A DNA stretch of 64,000 nucleotides from Neocallimastix lanati (nom. inval.) (GCA_016946835.1 JACVTC010000146.1:110001-174000), one strand, 5' to 3'. Shown: positions 1-12,250, counted from the first letter of the stretch. Numbers and translations are program-made. The notes: generated by a model from the sequence alone, not told the origin.

Positions 1-99
1 AGTGAAAGATCACCATCTTTAATAAGTTAATTCAAAATATATATATTGTCTTAATATCATCTTAATATCTTTTTTAATATCTACTTTAATAACTTCTTT

Positions 100-560
100 C
101 TCATCCAATCCTAATCATCATAGGAAGATTGAAAACTTTATCTGTCTGATCAGGGAATAATATATAATTTTTTTTTGGTATTCTGTAAGCCTCTTCAAAT
201 ACTTCCGGTGTTATGTAAAATGAGTTTAAGAGTAAATACCTTGTTCTCTACTTTAAGTATTTTGTTTGTATAGATATTGAAGATTTTTTTTACTTGTACT
301 TTAGTAAACCAATAACTGACAAATATCTTTCTATTTTTTTTTTTTCTTCTTACCATAAAATTCTAATTTGAATATTGTACCTAAATTAATTTTAGATTTA
401 TTAATCATAAAATTGGTTTGAACATAATAGTCTTGGAAGAACCTTCATTTCTAGTCAATAGACTAGTCAATAGTCTAGTCAAGAGTTTTAAAATTTTTTA
501 TTTGGAACTTATTTCCAATTAATATTAAAGCGAAGATCTTTTATTTTCTTCCTTACAGAG
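100..560 (-). pseudogene. Unassigned coding remnant
   Basis: On the minus strand the stretch from about 260 down to 120 reads as plausible protein (for example YITPEVFEEAYRIP, then FPDQTDKVFNLPMM) before a stop. Further upstream, at 300-560, the protein-like reading continues only across frame changes and stops. The local base composition is clearly less AT-rich than the flanks, which supports former coding DNA. I do not recognise the family. Given the neighbouring copia element, a transposon-derived origin is possible. It could also be an exon of a gene that starts outside the window. Confidence 0.2.
451..486. repeat. 12-bp tandem repeat, about three units
   Basis: The unit CTAGTCAATAGA/T is present about three times in a row, the last unit being imperfect. 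Each junction contains the palindrome GACTAGTC or a one-base variant. It lies inside the unassigned coding remnant. Confidence 0.7.
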
Positions 561-719
561 AAGCATGGAAGAACAGCAATTCCTATAATGGCAGGATAGT
601 AACGAAAGAACAACTCTACCTTTGACATATTATATTTGTGTTTAATTGTTTTATACTATTAAACTATGAGTTGATATTTTAATTTAATTTCTCCGACATT
701 TCGTTTCATGTAAGACCTT

Positions 720-979
720 AAAATCTTTACTAAGATATACGGATATATACGGTTTACTAATGATCTTTTTGTGAAAAAAAGTTTATATATAAATATATAT
801 ATATATAAGTATATATATATATATCAATTAATTATAGTTAATATTTATCAAATGGATTAAATCAAGCCCGAAAATCGAAAAAAAAAAAAAATGAATTTTT
901 AATTTTTTTTTTTTTTTTTATTTAAAAAAATATATATAAAATAAATTAAATAAAAAAATAAAATGAATAAACTAATTAT

Positions 980-1025
<46 letters not shown>

Positions 1026-1360
1026 ATGTATCATTTTTATAATACATAAACTTAATTTAAATATAAATTATAAATGATAAATTTAAAATAGTTTACAGTC
1101 ATAATAATATTATATAATTTATGTATATATATTTATATATATTATAATAAAAATAATAAAAACAATTAATATTAGTTATTATTAATTTAACAAAAATTAT
1201 TTCCTGCTAACATATTTTAAAAGTAATCATATTCATATTAATGTGAAATTTTTAAGTATTTTTCATTTTTAATTTTTTTTTTTTTTTGTTAGGGATGATT
1301 TGCAGAAATATATGTATATAAATTAAAACACTTTATAATGAAAATTAATGTTTAAAAAAA

Positions 1361-1414
<54 letters not shown>

Positions 1415-1670
1415 TTTAGTTACCCCATTAAATAAATATTAATAATAAAAATATAGATACATAAAGCATTATTATAAAATTATTTAAAATAATTTTATTA
1501 ATTATAAATTATTTAAAATAATTTTATTAATTATAAATTATATAAAAAAATTTTTTTTTAATAACACTTTTGTTAGAATTAAATAATATATTTATATATC
1601 TTATTTATTTATATTAATTATTTATGAAATATATATATTTAAGATAAAGATTAAAAGTAAAGCAAAATTA
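720..1670. other. Non-coding AT desert with homopolymer runs
   Basis: No gene is visible. The stretch holds (AT)n near 795-825, an A run at about 985-1023 and a T run at about 1364-1412, plus a short direct repeat near 1485-1545 in which ATTATTTAAAATAATTTTAT occurs twice. Confidence 0.6.
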
Positions 1671-1679
1671 CATTTGTCT

Positions 1680-1902
1680 ATTTTATAAATTCTACCACTG
1701 AATTATCATTGGACAATAAACAGAACAAATAATGTTTTAACATCTTTTATTCTAACAAATTATGATTGTATATCAAATAGAATAAGTAATATTTTAACTT
1801 TTTATATTCTAACATATCAAATAGAATAAGTAATATTTTAACTTTTTATATTCTAACATATCAAATAGAATAAGTAATATTTTAACTTTTTATATTCTAA
1901 CA
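1680..1902 (-). repeat. Probable 3' LTR of copia element 1
   Basis: Read on the minus strand, the end of the RNase H region is followed by a purine-rich tract (TTTGAGGGGGAC) and then by TGTTAGAATATAAAAAG. That is the usual polypurine-tract/TG start of a Ty1/copia 3' LTR, so the LTR begins at 1902 and runs downwards. The other end is not defined; about 1680 is an estimate. Most of the visible LTR consists of a 44-bp tandem repeat. No matching 5' LTR was found near 7.2-7.4 kb. Confidence 0.45.
1770..1901. repeat. 44-bp tandem repeat, three identical copies
   Basis: Three consecutive identical 44-bp units lie at 1770-1813, 1814-1857 and 1858-1901, with a partial, diverged unit just upstream at about 1745-1756. 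The repeats sit at the start of the probable LTR of copia element 1, so each unit begins with the LTR terminal bases when read on the minus strand. Confidence 0.9.
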
Positions 1903-2144
1903 GTCCCCCTCAAATCAAACTTTCCTGCTGATAGTTTGATTTGATTTTTAATACTTAGTTATTTCAGTTAAAAGTTCATTCCTGAATCTTTCCATAAGTG
2001 GCCCGTTCAAGTACTTTGTAAATCCATCTGCTGGGTTATCTTGTGTTCTTACACAAGAAAGTTTTATTTTCTTATCATTAATTCATTCTCTTATATGATG
2101 GTATCTAATATCTATAGGCTTTGATCTTCTATTTGTAGATTGAT

Positions 2145-2534
2145 TTATGCTCTTATGGATTGCTGCCTTATTGTCACAACATTAATATTTACACAATTTA
2201 AATTAATATTAAGTTCCTTAAATAGGTTCATGTACCATAGGGCGTGTTTTTCACATTCACCAAGGCTGTAGTACTCTTCCTCTGCTGTGGATGTTGCAAC
2301 ACATTGTTGCAGTTTTGAACAGCAACTTGTTGGTAAGTCGCCAACAATAAATAGAAAACTTGAGGTTGATTTTCTTGTATTAAGATCTTCTGCATAATCC
2401 GCATCTGCGAATATTCTTAATGAATCCTTTTTTCTTTTTTTTTTTGAAAATTTGATATCACAATTAATTGTTCCTTTCAGGTATCTAAAATTTCTTTTAA
2501 CATTTTCCCAGTCTTCTAGGGGTTGGATTTCCAT
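2145..2534 (-). pseudogene. Copia RNase H domain fragment
   Basis: The open stretch carries the copia RNase H signature: FADADYAEDLNTRKSTSSF followed by CSKLQQCVATSTAEEEYYSL, the latter holding the catalytic-region acidic residues of this family. In an active element this domain degrades the RNA strand of the RNA-DNA hybrid during reverse transcription in cytoplasmic particles. The domain lies directly downstream (minus strand) of the broken reverse transcriptase. The frame is lost at the end of the domain, where the ADGFTKYL-like tail (around 2010-2040) is in another frame. It is part of element 1, not an independent gene. Confidence 0.8.
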
Positions 2535-2539
2535 TTTTT

Positions 2540-3480
2540 CTTGCTCCTTTACTTATGCCAAATAGTATTTCTGGTCTAGTGCTTGTAGCAAAATAGAGTA
2601 GGTTTCCTATAAGCGCTTCTATACACCGTGTCACCAAATTTCATTTTTCTTAGGTGATCATCCTCTATCGACTTTGGCGTCCTTACAGGCTTACTTGTGT
2701 TTAACTTAAATTTTTCTTTAATAAATCATTTATATATCCTTTTTTTGGTGTAATATATATCCGTTCTTGGAACCTTACAAATTATATTCCGATAACGAAA
2801 TCTACATTGCCTACATCCTTTATATTAAAGACGCTCTTAATTAAATTTTTTTGTATAGTTCTATATCCTCTTTATTTCCTGCTATCTATATGTCGTCTAC
2901 ATATACTAATAAGATGCAAACTATTTTTACCATTTTTGTCTTGTTTAATATATATACAAGGTTCACTAATTTAGTCTCTTGAATTTCAATTGTAATAATT
3001 CTTTATTTAGTCTTTCGTTCCATTCCTTTCAGGATTGTTTTTAAACCATATAATGATTTATTTAATTTCAAGTAACCCTTTCTATACGATGAGTGCCCTT
3101 TCTGGTGCTCTCATATAAATTTCTCCGTTCAGAGTTGCATTAAGGTAAGGAAGAATTAATATCTATTTGTACAATTTCGAAAAATCCTTTTGAACCTCCA
3201 TTGCTGCTATTAATCGAAAAAAGTCTTGTTTTAATGTTGGAAAAAAAATGTTTCTACATGGTCGATTCCATATTTTTGACTGAAGCCTCTTGCTACCAGT
3301 CTAGCTTTTCTTTTTTCTTTTTATGATATTGACACAATCATCCTTTTTTTTTTGTATTTAAAGACCCAATTTGATTTGACACTAAGTTTGAATTATGTAG
3401 GATGTTGTATACTATTGTAAACACATTCAAATCTTCCATGCTTTTGAGTTCATTTTGTATGGCTTTAAGCCAATCATCCT
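2540..3480 (-). pseudogene. Copia reverse transcriptase, broken
   Basis: The minus strand between the integrase linker and the RNase H encodes pieces of a copia reverse transcriptase. The YVDD catalytic motif is intact at about 2887-2913, but a stop follows within two codons. Poly-T expansions (for example near 3345) and several frame changes interrupt the rest. The enzyme would copy element RNA into DNA; this copy cannot be made as one protein. Confidence 0.7.
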
Positions 3481-3927
3481 TATCGGGAAGTGAAAATATT
3501 TTTTTGATATGTGTTAGGTTCCCTTAAATTATTCTTTGCTGCTGTTTTTTTTTTTTTTTTTGTTTCCTGATACTAGGGTCTGTTGGTTCCGTTTTTTTTA
3601 TTTATTCTTTTCTTATTTGTTAATATTTGATTGATTTCCCTATCTGTATTATTAATAAATGGGATGCTTGTGGTGTTGTATGGTGAGACACTCCCCCCCT
3701 TGATTTCAGGAAGGAGAAAGAAAATTTGATTGAATATTGGGCTGTCCTCGAAAAAATTTAACTTTTCTAGTGGGAATAATTTTATTATGGTTAATATCCA
3801 AAAATTTATAGATTTTTAGGATTTTCACTATAACCAAGAGAAAAAAATTCCCAGGTGAAGCATTGTTATCAAACTTGCTCCTAGAAAGGACTTAGGAATG
3901 TAGAAGAAAACTCTACAACCAAAAATC

Positions 3928-4640
3928 TTAAAGCGATAATCGTCCTCTTTGGAATTTGTTGATGATTTCGAAAGGAATTTTATTATTAATGTCCCAACGA
4001 TGGGGTATACGATTATGAATATTATTAGCTGTATCTACAGCAAATTCCCAAAATTGGTGGCTTAATTGTGAGTCACTGAGAAGACTTTTTTGCAAGCTGA
4101 AATGAAAGTTCCATTGAATCTTTCTATTCTTCCATTCTGCTGGGGGGTTGTAGGGGACGGGAGAATCTATGAATAATACTATTATCTCGGCAAAAAAAAA
4201 GATTGAAATTTTGATATTGCTGAATTCTATACCATTGTCTGTTTGGATGTAAGAGATAGTCTTGTTTAAAGTTTTTTTTTTTTTTTTTTTAAACTTTGAT
4301 ATACCATGTAGAGAAAGTGGAGAAAACGTCACTTTTGTTTAGGATAAAAGAATACCCATCCAAATCTGGAATAATCGTTAAGGACGGTAAGGAAGTTATT
4401 TGTTTCCATGTAAAGGATTCATTTTAAGAGGTCCTATTAAGTCCATATAGATTTTTAAAGTAAAAACATAATTTCGTACTGATGTATATTCTGTTAAATG
4501 ATCTTGTTTTTTTTTTTTTTTTTTCAATTTGGATTGTGAGCAAATGTCACAATGATCATTTATATTGATTTTCAATAATTTGTTTTTAATGGTATTGATA
4601 CCAAAATGGCCAAGACGTCGATGCCATAATTTAATTTAAT
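3928..4640 (-). pseudogene. Copia integrase fragment
   Basis: The HHCC zinc-binding segment (LWHRRLGHFGI followed by HCDIC) is readable on the minus strand at about 4535-4628. The core domain follows at 3928-4332 with a TDNG motif and a PYNPPAEWKNRKIQWN stretch, in which the glutamate-bearing NGRIERFN-type motif of copia integrases is altered. Poly-T expansion at about 4270-4290 falls between core segments. The integrase would insert element DNA into chromosomes; this copy is frameshifted and lacks a clear catalytic glutamate. Confidence 0.75.
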
Positions 4641-5039
4641 CAATCTTGACAATATTTACATGTATTGATAATAGGTATTGTCTTTTGGTGGTATTGATTA
4701 AATATTAATGGCTTTTTAGAGATCCAGATTTAAAAAAAAAAAAATGTGTTGATTGTTAGCTATTATGTCGGAGATTCGGATACCATTATTGTCATATATA
4801 GAGTCAGCTGATTTATTTTGAATGTGGTGAAAGACGATTTTGAACTATTGCTGTAAAAGCCTACTAACTGACATGATATTTTTTTTAACTCCTGGGAATA
4901 TAATATACATCGTTCAGTATGAATTTCTTTTTGCCACTATATCCAATAAATTGTCCTGAAACTACTGCTGTCATTAATTCTCCATTAGCTGAAGAGATAG
5001 GTTCATTACACTTCTTGGTATTTCGAAGGAATTTTAGCT

Positions 5040-6094
5040 GAACTAATAATAGTCACTGATGCTCCGGAATCAATAATCCAGCTTAAAAAAATGAGTCGTT
5101 GAATTTCGTGGGAGTGAGGGTAGTATTATAACTGAGATTAACTTTTGTTATCGTAAAGAATAGTTGCTGTTTCGGTGTGTGTCGTAGTCCTTAAACGTAA
5201 AAAAAAAAAAGGGTCTTCTTTCTTTTCCCGTCAAATTAATAGATGATGAATGCTTGATGGGGTGAGTAGTTACGTTTTGTGAGTAGTGTATCTATTCCTT
5301 TGGGGGGGTATCTAGGTTTTGTCTAATTCTTGAATTTGCGCATTTTATTATGTTTTGATATGTTTTTTTTTTCTGAATCTGTTGGATTTACAGATCTCTT
5401 GAGTAGTTTCCTAAAGTTCCACAGGTTAAACCATTCCTCCTGGCATTCTTTTTATGTTTGTATGAGTTAAAATTTCAGGTTTCCTTGGGTAATAGGGGTT
5501 TACCTTTTTCTACATTAAATAATTTGTTATTGCTTTCTTTGATTGATAGAGTTTCTCTTAGATTAGAAAAAAAAATGATATTAGGGATGACATTCTTTGC
5601 ATATTCACATAATTTATTCCAATCATTTTTTTGTATTGGAATACATTGATCCATCTGAGATTTTTTGGAAGAGAGACATCAATTTAGTATCCCTGACTTG
5701 TTTGGATCACTATTATAATTATCTATTAATTCATATTCATCAAATGCATTTTTTGGAGTGTAGCGATGAATATGTTTTATGTCTTCATCTTCATTGAATT
5801 TAAAATTATTAAATTTAATTTTGGATCACTAATTTTCTACATTCTGCACTTCCAGTAAACGATTTTCTGAGTGTATTCCAGATCAGGAATGCGGTTTTAT
5901 CGTGACCCTCGATTATTTTTTTTTTTTTTTTTTTTAAGTGCTTTCTCCTAGGCTGTTTAGTATTATCTATTTAATTAGAACATCATTTTTTTGATCATCT
6001 AGAAAGCTAGTATTCTTATTGAATAATACTAGATTGCTATTAAAACGGTCCTCCATGGTAGTCATCAATATCATCTTTGACATCCTTTTTCCTG

Positions 6095-6127
<33 letters not shown>

Positions 6128-7190
6128 TTTTCTTCTGTAATATAACTTTCAAGGTTATTGATAGTTTAAAAGATAGAGGATACTTATCTTCCAGCTTATT
6201 GTAGTTTACCGTTGATAATTCAATTACTCTGTTAAAATTTTCTGAGTAGCTAAATCTGATTCCTTTAAATGATTTGGGTGTATTATTCATAAGTGATGAC
6301 AAAGTTTTCATTGATTTGGTTGTTCATTGTAGGGATTACTATTAGATTATTTATCTATTTCATGAAGAGTAAAAAAAAAAAAAAGAAAAAAAAAAAAAAA
6401 AAACAGTATTTTATATAAATTTCAAGATAATTGATTAAACGTTGAGTTATATATCAACTGATATCATATATATATTAAAAATTTTAATATTCTAAATCTA
6501 GAGGTTACCAGTAAGCATCTATTAAGAACTTCAATTTTAAATTCATCAGTGATTGAATTATCAATGCTTTCCAACTCATCAAATTGGTTTTCTAAAGTAA
6601 AGTAGCAATAAAAGCATTAATACCAACGGATGGGTCATATAACATATTTTCCAAACAACAGTTTTATTTCGGTTTTTTTTTTTTTTTTTTGGTCTTTTTC
6701 TCTTTGGGAACGAGTTTTCAAAAAAAAAATTTTTTCCAGGACATAAAAGCTATATTTCTTCTCCTTTCGAATAATTTTTTTTTTTTGGTTTTTAGAGCAA
6801 AAGAATTCATAATGACACATTTTGTTATATTATCCTTTTTTTTTTTCTAAAAAAAAAAAAAAAAAAAAAAATGAATGGATCTGTATCCTTTGGATATACA
6901 AGAATTTGGGACCCGATTTGTCTTGAGTAGATTGTTTTCAAAATTTTAAATTTTTGTTCTTTCTTTAAATTTTATGATTTTAATGGTATTGACATAACAG
7001 ATAAGATTATTAATATTCAAAAAAAAAAAAAAAAATAAGGTATGCTAATCTTTTCCAACATTGGTAGTTATCTGGCATTTTAATTTGGTTGCTTTATTGA
7101 ATGAATTAATGGAATTAAGAATAAAATCTGGTGGTATATCATTTTGACTCATTTTACTTCTTAAGTTTCTTCTGTTAGTCATTTTATTTT
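5040..7190 (-). pseudogene. Copia gag and protease region, broken
   Basis: A plausible gag start lies near 7180 on the minus strand (MTNRRNLRSKMSQNDIPP), followed by gag-like sequence across many frame changes and long poly-T/poly-A expansions. A degenerate zinc-knuckle-like segment lies around 5395-5450 and the protease motif WIIDSGASVTIIS is readable at about 5045-5085. Gag would form the particle and the protease would cut the polyprotein. Small open stretches on the plus strand here are by-products of the same DNA. Confidence 0.55.
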
Positions 7191-7199
7191 TAAATACTA

Positions 7200-7819
7200 G
7201 GTTAAATAAAATAACCGTTACAATTTATATTTTATTAGATTTATTTAATTATATTAGAATTAATTTGATTATATTAGATATTAATGTGATTCAGTATGTT
7301 CAGTATTGATTTAATTAAGTAATAGCTGTTATATTGATTATATTTATTTAGATGACATTTTTCATCTTAAATGATTTGTTTTTATTAATTATTATTGCTA
7401 GTAAAATAATATTAAAGATAATAACAAAATAAATTATTTATAATCTTAATATTGTAGTTATTATTATAAAAACATTAATAATTTATATTATATATATATA
7501 TATTGATAAAATTATTAAACTATAAATTAGAGATTAAAAAAAAATAAAAGTTTAAAAAAATTATTTTTTCATTGAAATAAGAATATTATATAATAAAAAA
7601 TCATTATATAATATAAAAATATAATTAAAGTAGTATATTGATAATAGTAAATTTATAAAAAATAAAAAATAATATTTAAAAAAGAATATTCTTTAAAAAC
7701 GACATCAAAGTATTTATTTTATATTAATTGATTAATCATAATTTGTTGTATCATAAGTTGTTTTCTTATATATAAAATAAATAGCTAGAATAATTGTTTA
7801 AAACAATTAAAACTAATAA

Positions 7820-7887
<68 letters not shown>

Positions 7888-8790
7888 AAATATTAAAAAT
7901 TATCATATAGTAAAAAGTATATTTTTAGTATAAAAAATATTTAATACCTAATAAATCATATATTTAAAATTATAGTATATTTATGATTATATACAATTTA
8001 TATAATTCTTATACTTTTAAAAAAATTTGTTATAATATATTATAGTTAATGTTAAATGGATTTGATTATCTCAGAATTCATAGACTTTTTTTTTAGATAA
8101 AACTATACATATTTGAAATTATATTTATATATTTATTTTAAAATTTTATTTATTCCATTATATTTAATATAACTTAATGTAACAGGATGTCTTTTTATTA
8201 ATATTTTAAAAAAAAATAAAATTATTTACACAAAATAATAGGAAATTTTAGATATATAAATTTATAATTGATTATAAATCTATTAAAAAATAAGTTGAAT
8301 GGTTATAATTTAATGATTAGTAAAAAAATTTTTAAAATGTTTTAATATATAAATTGAAATATCAATTTTTTTTTTTTTTTTTAAGCAGTTTCAATTATAA
8401 ATAATAAAATAATTAATAATAATTAAATCAAGATTTATATATTTATTTAAAAATATATTTTATTTTATTATAAATTTTTTACTTTTTAATTTTTTCAATA
8501 TTTATTTACAACTTTATATTTATTCTCAACTATTAATTCATTATTAATTTTTTTAATTTTTTTTTTAAATAGCTTTTATATATATATATATATTAATTTC
8601 ATTTATTAATTCATTTTATTTTGGGCTATTTATTTCATTTTATTTAGACTTTAATAGTAAAACTATTATATTATATATTTATATAATAAAATGATTAACA
8701 TATTTATTTAATTATTTATTTACAATTTATTTTTATTTTTACATAGTTTATTAAAATTTTTATTTTTTTATAGTTGAAATAAATATTATA
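7200..8790. other. Non-coding AT desert
   Basis: No coding potential is visible on either strand. The stretch includes a long T run at about 7820-7880 and several short (AT)n tracts. It probably contains the 3' flank of the minus-strand gene that ends at 8799. Confidence 0.6.
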
Positions 8791-8798
8791 TACTAAAA

Positions 8799-9296
8799 TT
8801 AATAATATTCATAGGATACAAGACTGGTTGAACCATAGTTATAATAAAACTTTGTAGTACAAGATCTATCCCCTGTAAATTTCATTATAAAATTAGCTTT
8901 AGTTTTACCTGCCGGTAATACGCATTGACTATCTGATTTAAGTTGACAAACAGAATTAGATTTACTCTGTCCATTTTTATCAATAAATTCTAATCTAATT
9001 GAATTCATTCTTAATTTATATTTATCAAATTGACAATCACTAACGACTTCACTTTGAGGAAATTTTATTCTTTTATGCATTTTAACTCTTCCACCATCTG
9101 CTTTTTTAGTAAAGTAATATTCACAATAAACAGCTTTTCTAGAAAGATTATATCTACAGTCACGTAAGATATAACCATTATAAGTTAAACTATTTTCAGG
9201 AAAAAAGTAATCATCATTAGCTTTCACAAAGAAATTTCTAGACCTTTGAAGAGTGCATAAGAAAATAATACTTAAAAGAATTTGAAGAAACTTCAT
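8799..9296 (-). CDS. Small secreted cysteine-containing protein
   Basis: A 165-residue protein with a classical N-terminal signal peptide: a short basic start, a hydrophobic stretch at about residues 4-16, then a likely cleavage before residue 27. The mature part holds six cysteines (residues 47, 58, 88, 117, 125, 146), an even number consistent with three disulfides, and no other membrane segment. I do not recognise a domain. The start is the only ATG giving a signal peptide, and poly-T flanks follow directly upstream. GC content and codon use are clearly higher than in the flanks, which supports a real gene. It is probably an extracellular protein; function unknown. Confidence 0.75.
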   Translation of the reverse strand: MKFLQILLSIIFLCTLQRSRNFFVKANDDYFFPENSLTYNGYILRDCRYNLSRKAVYCEYYFTKKADGGRVKMHKRIKFPQSEVVSDCQFDKYKLRMNSIRLEFIDKNGQSKSNSVCQLKSDSQCVLPAGKTKANFIMKFTGDRSCTTKFYYNYGSTSLVSYEYY

Positions 9297-9299
9297 TTT

Positions 9300-10034
9300 T
9301 TTTTTTTATATTTTAAATATTTATATAATATCTGTATAATTATTTATTTATTTATTTATTTATTATTTTTTTTCTTATTTATTTACATTAATTTATTTAA
9401 TTAAATTTTTATTTTAGTTTTATAAATTTTTAGAGAGAGATAATCTTTCCTATTTATATTATTATTATTTTTTTATATATATATATATATCCTTTTTATA
9501 TTTTTGAAATTTTTTTTTTATTTTTTTTCCAATTCACCAAAGGAAAAAAAGAATATTCTTTTTTTTTTAATTTTGAATTAAAACTATCCAAAAAATAAAA
9601 ATTAAAGTTTTTTATTTAAAAAAAAAATTTTTATTTTTATTTTTATTTTTAATTTTATTTCAATATTTTTATACAAAAAATTAAAACGGTTAAAAATTAC
9701 TTTTAACACTTTTACTGGTTCTCATCAAATTAAATAATAATTTAAAACAAAAAGTTTCAAATTTTGTTTGTGAATTTGGAATGTTGGCAAATATCATTTA
9801 TTATATATATATATATATATTTTTTTTTTTGATTATTTACAAAATATGTCTCCATAAAAATATGTTTTTTTATTATACTGTAAATTAAATAATTATAATT
9901 TTATTTAATATATGTTGTATATAATTTTTTTTTATGTAATATTACTCATAAATAAAGTAATGATGACATGTACTATTCTACCAATTATTTTAACTCTCAT
10001 ATATTATATAATACTAAAACAAAAACAAAAGCAA

Positions 10035-10065
<31 letters not shown>

Positions 10066-10258
10066 TAATTTGTTGAAAAGTTGGTTCTGTTCTTATTTGA
10101 ATTAAAAAAATTGTTATTTTTCTAAAAAATTTTATTTATTTTGTATTAATTTAATTTAAAAAAAAAAATTATTAATTATAAGCTATTTAAAAATTTTTAT
10201 ATTTTACATCAATATTAATATTATTTTTTATAATTAAATTTTTTATATTTATATATAT
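9300..10258. other. Non-coding AT desert
   Basis: No gene is visible. The first few hundred bases are the 5' flank of the secreted-protein gene on the minus strand. Several (AT)n tracts occur, near 9475-9490, 9800-9820 and 10042-10065. Confidence 0.6.
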
Positions 10259-10261
10259 ATA

Positions 10262-10430
10262 TGCTAAGAATGTTGAGGGAATTTATCTCCAGGAAGACGT
10301 GTTAACGACGTGTTGTGAGCGGCGACGCTGTACTGGTATATACTATATATATCATTATTTCTACATTAATAATTGTTGGAGGTACTCATGGGAGATGTGT
10401 ATCCATTATATATGGGTGTCTAATTTTTTT
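10262..10430. other. Unexplained GC-richer island
   Basis: A block of about 170 bp, far less AT-rich than its surroundings, includes GTGAGCGGCGACGCTGTACT near 10314-10333. The octamer GACGTGTT occurs twice with an 11-bp period at 10296-10303 and 10307-10314. The 66-codon open frame through it (10299-10499) has no recognisable domain. It may be a scrap of an inserted element, such as an LTR, or of a structural RNA. I cannot assign it. Confidence 0.4.
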
Positions 10431-10499
10431 ATTAGACTAATAAAAATTAAAAAATGGGTAAATATTTTATTTTATTTCCCATTATTAATATATCATTAA

Positions 10500-11471
10500 T
10501 AAATACATTTATATAATATGACTTTATAATATACTCTTAACATTAATGCATGTATTTCAATTAAAAAGATATTTCTATAATAACATATTAAAATTAATTA
10601 AAGGATTTATTAAACAATAAAAATTGAATTAATTTAGTTATTAATTAATTTTTATATAAAACAGAAAAAAATTAAAAATTTTCAATTTAAAACCGAAAAA
10701 AATTATGTTGCCTTTTCTATTATTTTTATTATTATAACTTAATTTAAAAAATACATTTTAGAAAGAGATTTAGATTATTTAAAAAAATTTTAATATATTT
10801 TATAATAAATTTTGTATTTTAATAATATATATTTTAATAAACAAAAAAAAAAAAAAAAAAAAAAATTATTAATTAGAAATAAAATTTATGAACATAGTCA
10901 TAATTATTAATTCTTTGTGTGTTATTTATTGATAATTTAAATATTATTATTTTTCATTTTATATTAATTATTATTAGTACTTGTAATAGTATAATAAATA
11001 GTTACAGTAAAAATAGTAGTAATATTAATAATTCTTTATCAATTATTGTAAATCAAGCTTACTATACTTATTATTAATCCAATTATAATTATTAATAAAA
11101 AATAACTTATTTTTTTTTTAATATAAATTTTTTTAATAATTTAAATTGTTTTTTTTTAATATAAATTTTTTAATAATTTAAATTATTAATATATTCCATA
11201 AAAATAAAAATATTATAAAAATTACTTAAAAATTATAATTAGCATTCATTTTTATAACTAAACTTATGTAAATGAACGTTATAAACTTTTTTTTTTGTTG
11301 TTGTTGTTTACTGAATTTTTAAACCGATAATAAAAAAAATTTTTTTTTATTTATTTTACTTTATAGGTTTAATTTTCATAAACAAGTTAATATAAAACTC
11401 ATAAAAAATTAAAATTCATTATGTCATATGATATTTTAAAGTTCATACATTTAATTTACATAAATTAATAT
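10500..11471. other. Non-coding AT desert
   Basis: Nothing beyond AT-rich sequence, an A run at about 10842-10865 and two near-identical 40-bp blocks around 11110-11185 built from TTTTTTTAATATAAATTTTT. Confidence 0.5.
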
Positions 11472-11652
11472 TGTTAACCATTAGTTAAACTTTAATATAT
11501 ATAATCTTTTATGCTATAATAATAACTACAGTGTCAGACAGAAATAATGGAGAAGTGAAAATTATATACGATAAAAATTTATTAATTTTCTAATTTATTA
11601 AATTTTATATAATAATAAATAATGAAATTTAAAACCTGAATATAAACACAAA

Positions 11653-12250
11653 ATGAATAATGAAGAGATGAACTTTCCATTATCTAATCAAACATCTCTA
11701 AATAACATAAATGACTATAATATTATGAATAATCAAAAATTTATGAGCTTATTTTTTTAATTTCTTAAAGAATAATCATAAACGAAAGGTAGCAAATCCA
11801 ATTAATATTAATTACCAGAAAAAAAAAAAAAAAGAAGTAATATTAAGCTTTGAAAATAATAGTTATAATGAGTGGTATTAATACAAAAAAGGTATATTAA
11901 ATCATCATCCTTATAACAATTATTTTAAAGACGAAACAATAACATTACTTTAAACTACTGATGAACAACTCTATAATTTAATGGACAGTCCTTTAAGTAT
12001 TAAAGTTAAATTCAATCTTATGGGTTATGAATTTAATAATAATCTAAGAATATATTATTCAAAAAAAAATTTTTTTTTTTTTTCATTAATCTAAACCTCA
12101 TTTGCGCAGAGAAAAGAAAGGCTAAAGATGTGGATATATTAGAACCTATACTAATACTTTCAAAATATACATATCTACTCAAAAAATTAATTTTCAGGAA
12201 ATAAACAATTATAATTTCAATGTGATTAATTATACTTATATAAAACATTC
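11653..12250 (+). pseudogene. Copia gag/protease remnant
   Basis: A probable gag start reads MNNEEMNFPLSNQTSLNN and continues through several stops, an A run at 11819-11833 and an AT-rich run near 12060. The same beginning is preserved in the scrap at 29351-29785, so it is a real conserved start and not chance. No protease motif is recognisable, and much of gag seems to be deleted, since the distance to the integrase is short. Confidence 0.5.

Larger units (their letters stand above)
1903..7190 (-). mobile_element. Decayed Ty1/copia LTR retrotransposon (element 1)
   Basis: Read on the minus strand the domains follow the copia order: gag, protease, integrase, reverse transcriptase, RNase H. 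Recognisable signatures are a protease DSGAS motif near 5045-5085, an HHCC integrase zinc finger near 4535-4628, an integrase core fragment with TDNG near 4230, a YVDD reverse-transcriptase motif near 2887-2913 and a copia RNase H at 2145-2534. Stops, frameshifts and expanded poly-T runs break every domain, so the element is dead. A polypurine tract and probable 3' LTR follow at 1902. Confidence 0.85.

Noticed and set aside
5458-6204. Three short plus-strand frames
   Set aside because: They lie antisense to the gag region of copia element 1 and show no protein signature.
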